DNA of 15,594 bases. It comes from CAYLLT01 sp964591605. GTDB lineage: Bacteria; Planctomycetota; Phycisphaerae; UBA1845; PWPN01. A program made the translations under genes and the position numbers. Numbering within the stretch: position 1 is the stretch's first letter; every line of letters starts with the position of its first letter. The notes under the pieces were generated by a model, which had not been told where the DNA came from, did no database searches, and worked only from the letters and a program-made list of their open reading frames with translations. Location: assembly GCA_964591605.1 (NCBI GenBank), contig CAZQEN010000169.1:1-15594 (forward strand), read 5' to 3'. Shown here piece by piece: positions 7,112 through 13,700 of the stretch.

Positions 7112-8749
7112 ATGCGCTGCGAACTGTTGAAGTTGATGACTCTTTTTGCCGTAATCCTGGCCTCAGCCGCGCAGGGGGCCGATCCCTTTGTCCCCTCAAC
7201 CCAGGGCAAGAAGCTGCTCTGCTATCGCGGCCCGGTGGTGGGCGACCCGGACATCGCGTTCGATGGCGTCATCACCGGCGGGCCCCTGTGCTTCCGGGAC
7301 AAAATCGACGCGGCGAAGCTGAACGAATGGGCCGACAAGACGGCCGCCCTGGACTTCGGCCGCCATACCGACAACTTCTATCTCTGCTACTCCTGCCCCG
7401 GCAAGGACGCCGACGACTTCGACTGGTTCGACGAGCACCCCTGGATCATCGAAAACTGGCGCCTCATGGCCGCCGCCGCCCGCAAGGCCCGGTTCAAGGG
7501 CATCTGCTTCGACTCCGAGTACTACGAGGGCATGCCCCTGTTCGGATACGACAAGGCCCGCCACAAGGACACCAGAAGCCTGGAGGAGTATCGCCGCCAG
7601 GTCTTCCGGCGCGGCGCCGAGATCATGCGCGCGGTCGGCAAAGAGTTCCCCGACATCACCATTCTGCTGCTGTTCGGATATTCCGGCAGCTACTGCGGCG
7701 TGCCTCAACACCCCGTCTCGCGTGAGAAGCTCTATACGCTGGTTTCCGCCTTCGTCGACGGCATGCTCTCCGAATGCGGCCCGCAGGCGCGCATCTTCGA
7801 CATGCACGAGCAGGCCTTCAGCTTCCGCATCCCCGGTTCCTACGCCCGCGCCCGCGCCATGATGACCGACCTCATGCCCGAAAAAAGCTTCGATCCGCAG
7901 CGCTATCGCCGCCATCACCGCGCCGGCTTCTCCTTCTGGGCCGACTGCTGGGAAAACGCCAGCCAGGGCCGGCCGTTCCGCGTCGACGACCTCGAGCTCA
8001 ACTACTACACGCCCGCCGAATTCGCCTACAGCCTCCACCACGCTCTCGCCTTCAGCGACGGCTACGTGTGGATGTGGCCCGGCGTCTTCGACTGGTGGAA
8101 GGGGACCTGCCGGACCGTCGACGAGTCCGGAAAGACCATCGAGAAACCGATTCCACCGGGTTACATCGACGCCCTCCGGCTGGCCCACCAGCCCGCCGTC
8201 GAGACCCCGCCGCGCGACCGCAAGCCCAACACCTACCGCGTCCTGCCAGCCCGAACGCAGGAAGGCTGGAAGGACGAAGAGGCATTCCAGGACCTCTGGA
8301 CCACGCACGAGTTCATCGCCGATCTGCCCGTCGAGTGGCGTTTCCGGATCGACCCCGACGAAGTGGGCCTCGCCCAGGGCTGGCACCGCCCGCTGCTTGA
8401 CGACCGAGACTGGACCACCCTGAAAATCCGGGAGTTCTGGGAGCCGCAGGGCTTCAGCCCCTGCGATGGCGCAGCCTGGTACCGCTTGACCTTCACGCCC
8501 CCCGACCTGCCCGCCGGAAAGAAGATATATATTGCTTTCGGAGGCGTTTCCGACGAGGCATCGGTTTACGTGAATGGAGACCCGCTCTATGCCTCCCGCC
8601 TCGGCGAGAACATCCGCCACCAGCGGTTCCTCGTCGACGTCACCCGCCCGTTCAAAACCGGTCAACCCGCCCACATTGCCGTTCGCGTATGGAACACCGG
8701 CTGGTGCGGCGGAATCTGGAAAAACGTCAAGCTCGTCGCCGAAAAGTGA
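7112..8749 (+). CDS. Secreted TIM-barrel glycosidase-like protein with galactose-binding-like C-terminus
   Basis: A 545-residue exported protein, last of the four. Residues 1-22 are a signal peptide (hydrophobic LMTLFAVILASAA, cleavage near AQG). Residues about 30-390 alternate strands and helices like a TIM barrel. Acidic residues sit at strand ends: FDSEYY (Asp134, Glu136), FDMHEQ (Asp230, Glu233) and FWADCWEN (Asp278, Glu281). An aromatic-rich VWMWPGVFDWW segment follows and could line a sugar cleft. Residues about 400-545 resemble the sugar-binding/galactose-binding-like jelly roll of GH2 enzymes: GWHRPLLDDRDW, AWYRLTFTPPDL, VYVNGDPLY and AVRVWNTG. I do not recognise a characterised GH family. 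Candidate catalytic acids are guesses from position. It begins 32 nt after the previous gene with the strongest ribosome binding site of the set. A glycoside hydrolase role is inference from fold-like patterns and neighbours. Confidence 0.85.
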   Translation: MRCELLKLMTLFAVILASAAQGADPFVPSTQGKKLLCYRGPVVGDPDIAFDGVITGGPLCFRDKIDAAKLNEWADKTAALDFGRHTDNFYLCYSCPGKDADDFDWFDEHPWIIENWRLMAAAARKARFKGICFDSEYYEGMPLFGYDKARHKDTRSLEEYRRQVFRRGAEIMRAVGKEFPDITILLLFGYSGSYCGVPQHPVSREKLYTLVSAFVDGMLSECGPQARIFDMHEQAFSFRIPGSYARARAMMTDLMPEKSFDPQRYRRHHRAGFSFWADCWENASQGRPFRVDDLELNYYTPAEFAYSLHHALAFSDGYVWMWPGVFDWWKGTCRTVDESGKTIEKPIPPGYIDALRLAHQPAVETPPRDRKPNTYRVLPARTQEGWKDEEAFQDLWTTHEFIADLPVEWRFRIDPDEVGLAQGWHRPLLDDRDWTTLKIREFWEPQGFSPCDGAAWYRLTFTPPDLPAGKKIYIAFGGVSDEASVYVNGDPLYASRLGENIRHQRFLVDVTRPFKTGQPAHIAVRVWNTGWCGGIWKNVKLVAEK

Positions 8750-8771
8750 TCTCAACCCACGTCGCGCGCAT

Positions 8772-8850
8772 GGCCTCTCACTCACGTTCGGCGTTCTGAT
8801 GAGGTATCAGTAACCCGCCCGATCAGAACCCGGAGCGTGAGCGACGGGCC
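8772..8850. repeat. Long imperfect inverted repeat between convergent genes
   Basis: The arms 8781-8800 and 8822-8841 are inverted copies matching at 17 of 20 positions, with a 21-nt loop. Weaker pairing extends the stem out to 8772 and 8850. It lies 22 nt after the operon's last stop and could act as a bidirectional terminator or transcript-end stabiliser, though no T-run follows on either strand. It could also be a copy of a dispersed genomic repeat. Confidence 0.6.
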
Positions 8851-8857
8851 TGCCTCA

Positions 8858-8880
8858 CGGCCGGGAAGACCTCCCGGCCG
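8858..8880. terminator. Perfect 9-bp hairpin in the convergent spacer
   Basis: CGGCCGGGA (8858-8866) pairs perfectly with TCCCGGCCG (8872-8880) across a 5-nt loop. This very stable GC stem lies between the end of the operon (8749) and the end of the convergent transporter gene (9019), so it could serve either. The lack of a T-run makes classical intrinsic termination doubtful. Confidence 0.4.
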
Positions 8881-8905
8881 CACGCGAGCCCCGCCCGGCT
8901 CGTGC
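8880..8905. repeat. Third stem-loop of the spacer cluster
   Basis: GCACG-C-GAGCC (8880-8890, one bulged C) pairs with GGCTCGTGC (8897-8905) across a 6-nt loop. It abuts the previous hairpin, so 8772-8905 is almost entirely self-complementary. The remaining spacer up to 9018 shows nothing I can support. Confidence 0.45.
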
Positions 8906-9018
8906 ATCAGGCCCCTCGCTGACATTCGAATGATGTTGAACTGCCCTCCCCGCCTGTCTGCTGATGCCACGAATGATGTGGCCCGGAGCTTCAATCCCGC
9001 ACCCCTCGCGCACCACAG

Positions 9019-10296
9019 TTATCCGACCTCTGCCTCAATCGGCGTCAACTGCGGATCCGGCGGCGGCGCCGGCCGTGAGAAGAACCGGTACGCCACGCCC
9101 GCCGCCAGCACCTGCACCGCCAGCACGAGCCCGATACACGCCCGCCAGTGCCCGACGTGCCACGCCCACCCCAGCGCCGTCACCCCGACCGCACCGCCCA
9201 GATAGTAGAACGACACGTACAGACCCGTCGCCGCCGATCGCGTGTGCTGAGCCGCCGAGGCGACGTGCGACGACGCCGCCGACTGCGAAATGAAGATACC
9301 CGTCGACAGAACCGCCAACCCCGCAATCACGCCCCCCAGCGAGGCCGTCAGCGTCAGGATCGCCCCGATCGACACGACCCCCGTCGCGCACACCAGTGCC
9401 AGCCGATGCCCGGCCCGATCGATGAGGATCCCCGCCGCCGGGGTCACGAACACCCCCAGCGAATAGACGAGGAAAACAAACCCCAGCGCCGTCGTCGACA
9501 GCCGAAACGGCGGGCCCGCCAGCAGGAAGCTGACGTACGTAAAGCAGCCCACCAGCGAGAACAACACGTTGAACCCCACGACGTACGTCGCCATCAGCAC
9601 CGGATTGCGCAGATGCTGAAGCATCGCACGCAGCGTCGCCACCGGATGCTCCGTCCGCTGGAAATGTCGCGACCGCGGCAGCCACCACGCGATCAGCACC
9701 CCGCATACAACCGTCAGCGCACCCAGAAGCAGAAATGAGTACCGCCACCCGAAGTGATCCGCTACCGATGCCGCCAGCAGCCGCCCCACGAGGCCCCCCA
9801 GCACGGTTCCCGTCACATAATTCGCCGTCAACCGCGCCGCTGTCCCCGCCGCCGCCTCTTCCGCGATATAGGCGATCGTGACCGCGATGATCCCCGGAAT
9901 GAACAGCCCCTGCACAAACCGCCACCCGATAAAAACCTCCAGCGTCGGCGACGTGGCCGCCAGCATCCCCACCACCCCCAGCCCCAGCACCGCCGGCACG
10001 ATCACCCGCTTGCGCCCGACCACATCCGCCAGCATCCCGACCAGCGGCGCCGCCAGAGCCACTGCCAGCGTCAGCGCACTCACCGTCAGCGAAACCGTAA
10101 ACTCGCTCGCCGAAAACCCCCGGCGGAGCTGCGGCAGCAGCGGCTGCGTCGCGTACGCCTGCAGAAACGCCGAGAAGCCCGCCAGCACCGTCGCCACCTT
10201 CACCCCGGTCTGCGCAGGGCCGGACCGCGTCGCCGGGGCTTCTGTGGAGTGGGGCGTACAGGAAGAGGGTAAGGGGTCCAGAGACGTCAATCCCAT
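9019..10296 (-). CDS. MFS transporter, YnfM/AraJ-type
   Basis: A 425-residue inner-membrane protein with about twelve hydrophobic segments, the first at about 33-52. Family marks are AYATQPLLPQL in TM1, the MFS motif A GMLADVVGRKR between TM2 and TM3 (87-97), an RxxQG element at 126-130, a TM5 glycine motif GTVLGGLVGRLLA (163-175), and DRAGHR (293-298) in the second half. These resemble Escherichia coli YnfM and AraJ-like efflux carriers, and the length is close to YnfM's. It probably exports a small solute or drug by proton antiport; the substrate is unknown. The first 30 residues are polar and Pro/Thr-rich, so GTG codons near residues 32-34 are possible alternative starts. A TATAAT promoter some 40 nt upstream and a weak AGGTA site support the ATG at 10296. 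It is convergent with the glycan operon and divergent from the large repeat protein, so it is probably transcribed alone. Confidence 0.9.
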   Translation of the reverse strand: MGLTSLDPLPSSCTPHSTEAPATRSGPAQTGVKVATVLAGFSAFLQAYATQPLLPQLRRGFSASEFTVSLTVSALTLAVALAAPLVGMLADVVGRKRVIVPAVLGLGVVGMLAATSPTLEVFIGWRFVQGLFIPGIIAVTIAYIAEEAAAGTAARLTANYVTGTVLGGLVGRLLAASVADHFGWRYSFLLLGALTVVCGVLIAWWLPRSRHFQRTEHPVATLRAMLQHLRNPVLMATYVVGFNVLFSLVGCFTYVSFLLAGPPFRLSTTALGFVFLVYSLGVFVTPAAGILIDRAGHRLALVCATGVVSIGAILTLTASLGGVIAGLAVLSTGIFISQSAASSHVASAAQHTRSAATGLYVSFYYLGGAVGVTALGWAWHVGHWRACIGLVLAVQVLAAGVAYRFFSRPAPPPDPQLTPIEAEVG

Positions 10297-10338
10297 TCAG
10301 GCGGTACCTATGGGTGCGGATTCACCAGTCGCGGCCCC

Positions 10339-10369
10339 ATTATACCGCAAGCCCCGCCGCCCATGTCGA
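10339..10369 (-). promoter_or_regulatory. Sigma70-like promoter of the MFS transporter gene
   Basis: On the minus strand a perfect TATAAT -10 box (10344 to 10339) is preceded, after a long 19-nt spacer, by TCGACA (10369 to 10364), which matches five of six -35 bases. Transcription would start near 10332, leaving a leader of about 36 nt before the ATG at 10296. A perfect -10 in GC-rich DNA at the right distance is fairly persuasive; the -35 assignment is less so. Confidence 0.5.
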
Positions 10370-10400
10370 TGCCCCCCGGCGGCCCGGAGGCTCTCTCCGA

Positions 10401-10441
10401 GCCCCCCGCGGAAGCGGGGGGCCTTGAAGCGGGGGGGGCCT
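10401..10441. repeat. GC-rich GGAA-loop hairpin plus direct repeat
   Basis: GCCCCCCGC (10401-10409) pairs perfectly with GCGGGGGGC (10414-10422) across a GGAA tetraloop of the stable GNRA class. The 3' arm is part of a direct repeat, GAAGCGGGGGGCCT (10411-10424), copied with two extra G as 10426-10441. The stem is strong, but no T-run follows on either strand. It lies upstream of both divergent genes, so a terminator role is unlikely; a repeat element or regulatory structure is more plausible. Confidence 0.55.
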
Positions 10442-10764
10442 GGGTCCATCCAGAGCTGAGTGGCAGGGGGGCGGCATGGGCAGCGGGTGTCCCGATGCAC
10501 ATGCGGGACCCATACGCCCCGGAACACACGATTCTGTGTCTCGGATGCCCATGGGCGGCGTTCGGGCGGCGCCCGTGGTGCCGCGCCCGCCGCTCCCATG
10601 ATGGCTTCTGTAGACCGCCATGTCCCACCAACCCGCGTTCCTCTTCGTTTTTTTCGGCCCGAATTGAGAAAGCCTGAACGATCACCCCTCCCGTCCACCC
10701 GGCGGCCGGCACCCCATTCGAATCCCGCGCACGGATCCCGGATGGATTGTATATCCCTCATTGG

Positions 10765-10770
10765 GGAGGA
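10765..10770 (+). promoter_or_regulatory. Strong ribosome binding site for ATG 10777
   Basis: GGAGGA, within GGGGAGGA, lies 6 nt before ATG 10777. An earlier in-frame start at 10747 would put the site inside the gene and push the signal peptide inward, so 10777 is chosen. Confidence 0.75.
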
Positions 10771-10776
10771 AACATC

Positions 10777-13700
10777 ATGAACCGGAACTCTCACGGCACC
10801 GGCCGTGCAGCAGTATTCGCGGTTGGGATGGGCTGCCTGCTGACGCCGGCCGCGGCCTGGGCGGGCGACATCGGGCTGGTCGCGAACGGAGATTTCGAAG
10901 GCGGCTCCTTCAACACAGGTCACGCCGCAACCTGCGGCGTCAGTTCCAGTCTCCTCCCCCAGGCGTTCGGCTGGAACAAGGACGCGGTGCCGGAAGGCAG
11001 CAGTTGCGGCGACAACTGTTTCAATGCCACTGAGGAAACGGCCATCCGCCGCAGCGGAGGTCGCTCGGCTCGGCTGTCATTCTGCACGAACGGCTCGTCG
11101 GCCGTTGCCGGGGCCATCTCCGGCATCAAGGGCGTCATCGTCCAGACCGTCGTCGTCGGGCCCAATGCCAGCTTTCGCGTGAAAGCATGGGCCCTCCACA
11201 CCAGCGGTAACTGCCCTCCGATCCTCGCCTGGAATCCCGGTACGGATGCGAATATCGAGAGCGCGAACGATGCCGTTCCCGCCCGCATCACCCGAATCGA
11301 CCCGGACGACGCGTGGGCGACGCTGAATCGGTGGCAGTCCGCCACCCTCTACGGAACTCTGACCGGCGGCGAAGACCGCATCACGGTCATGGTGGGCGGA
11401 GCGGCACACGACGGCTCCGCGGGCGCGAATGTCTACATCGATGATGTGGAAGTGACTGTCCTGGCGTCCTCGCTTCAGAACGCCAGCTTCGAGGCCGGTC
11501 TGGGCGGCAACGGCCCCGACTCCGCCGGAAACGGCGGCTACAACTTTGAACACTGGGACGTCGGCGCGGCCGGCAGCAAGCAGGCCCTCCCGGTTCGCGG
11601 AACCGCCGGTCAGGGCACCGGCAGCCCCGGCTCGCCGCCGGACGGCCTCCACTACGCCTACGCCGACGCCTGCGGCGACGCGAAAAGCTCGGTCATCTCC
11701 CAGGTGGTCAGCGTCACTCCCGGCTCGTCCTACACCCTCAGCGCCCAGGTTTATCAACACGCCGGCAGCGACGCCGATCCCCCGCGCATCGGCTACATGA
11801 ACGGCACCGCGACCTTCCGCACCGCCGAACCCATCTTCGCCAACTCGGTGGTACTCGGCGTCCAGGGCTCCTGGCAGCCCCTGACGCTCACATTCACGCC
11901 CACCCAGCCGACCGTCACGCTGATCCTCTTCGGCAAACACACGAACGCAAGCTGCTGGAGTGCCTACTTCGACCGCGTCACCTTCGGGCCCGCCTGCACG
12001 GCCCCGGCCATCACCGGCCAGCCCGGCACGCAGCGCGTCTGCCCGGGCGAATCCGCCAGCTTTACCGTCGTAGCCTCAGGCTCCGCACCCTTCACCTATC
12101 AGTGGAGCAAGGGAACGACGCTTCTCACCGACGGCGGCAACATCTCCGGCGCGACCACCGCCACCCTCACCATCAACCCGGTGACCGCCACCGACGTCGG
12201 CGCCAACTACCGCTGCGTGGTGACCAACGCCTGTGGCAGCGCCACCTCCAACAACGGCGTCCTCAACGTCAACACGCCGGTCCGGATCGTCACCCAGCCG
12301 ACCAGCACCAGCGCCTGTCCGGGCGGTTCCGCGACCTTCCGGGTGTCCGCTTTCTCCTCGCCGACCTCCAGCTACCAGTGGCGTCGCGGCACCACCAACC
12401 TGGTCAATGGAGGCAACATCTCAGGCGCGACCAGCTCCGTGCTCACCATCAACCCTGTGAGCGGCGATGACGCAGGCGACGACTACAACTGCGTCGTCAC
12501 CAACGTCTGCGGCGGCGTGACCACCGACCAGGTGTCGCTCACCGTCATCACCCCGCCCGTCATCACCGCCCAGCCCGCCAGCCAGATGGCCTGCACCGGC
12601 AGCTCCGCCACCTTCACCGTCGCGGTGGCCAGTGTGCAGCCGCCCAGCTACCAGTGGCGCCGGGGCACCACCAACCTCGTCAACGGAGGTTCCATTTCGG
12701 GGGCGAACACGGCCACGCTGACGATCAACCCGGTGATCTCAGACGACGCCGACGCCGCCTACAACTGTGTCGTCACAAACGCCTGCGGGACTGCGACCTC
12801 GAGCCATGCGGCGCTGTCGATCGACTTCGTCCCGCCGACGATCATCTGCCCGCCCGATGTGCAGACGGGCAGCAGCGCCGCATGGTGTGGAGCCACCGTC
12901 AACCTGGGTACGCCGGTTGCCAATGACAACTGCGGCACCCTCGACGGCGAATCCGGCACAGGCGGAACCGTCACCGCCACCCGCGCGGACGGCGCGCCCC
13001 TGACCGATCCCTATCCCGTCGGCACCACCACCGTCACCTGGGTCGCCACCGACGTGAACGGCCTCTCCACCTCCTGCGACCAGACGGTCACCGTGGTCGA
13101 TAATCAGCCGCCGGTGATCACCGCCTGCGCGGCGCCCCAGACCGTCTCCGCCGGCAGCGACTGCAGCGCCGTCGTGCCCGATTTGGTCTCCGGCGTGGAC
13201 GTTGCGGATGCGTGCTCCCCGCTCAACGGGCTGACACGCTCGCAGGATCCGCCCGCGGGAACACCCGTCGGCTCGGGCGCCACGAGAGTGACCCTGACCA
13301 TCTCCGATGCGGCCGGTAACCTCGCGTCCTGCTCGACCACCTTCACGGTGAATGACACCACCGCGCCTGCCGTGACCTGCCGCGACGCGACCATCACCCT
13401 CGACTCCAGCGGCCAGGCGACCCTCGCCCCCGCCCAGGTCATGCAGAACGTGATCGAAAACTGCGGCTTCGTTCAGCGATCCCTCTCCAGGACCGCGTTC
13501 GATTGCATCGACATTGGCCAGCGCACCGTCACCCTCACCGTCCGGGATGCTGCCGGAAACGAGGGTTCCTGCGACGCCGTAGTCACCGTCCAGGATACCG
13601 ATAGCGACGGCGACGGCGTCGGCGACTGCAGCGATCTGTGCGACAACGATCCCGGCAAGACCGCTCCCGGCCAGTGCGGTTGCGGCAACCCCGACCTCGA

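Larger units (their letters stand above)
10297..10776. other. Divergent non-coding spacer with hairpins and repeats
   Basis: This 480-nt stretch separates the transporter from the large repeat protein. Open frames on both strands cross it, but they are Pro/Arg/Gly-rich, overlap each other, lack good ribosome binding sites and match no family I know. It contains the transporter promoter, a GC-rich hairpin with direct repeats (10401-10441), a small inverted repeat GTCCCG/CGGGAC around 10490-10510, the palindrome GCCCATGGGC (10547-10556) and a run of seven T at 10648-10654. No clear promoter for the downstream gene was found. It may be a copy of a dispersed genomic repeat. Confidence 0.5.

Noticed and set aside
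7196..8785. 529-codon open frame on the minus strand
   Set aside because: Antisense shadow of the TIM-barrel gene with low-complexity Gly/Val/Ala composition.
10648..10654. Run of seven T as the tail of an intrinsic terminator
   Set aside because: No stable GC hairpin directly precedes it on the plus strand, and neither flanking gene ends there.
10750..10755. TATATC as a -10 box for the giant gene
   Set aside because: No -35-like hexamer lies 15-19 bases upstream, and the start of transcription would fall on the ribosome binding site.
10297..10923. 208-codon minus-strand frame over the divergent spacer
   Set aside because: It starts inside the giant gene, has a Gly/Arg/Pro-rich reading and contains hairpins. 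No family or ribosome binding site supports it.
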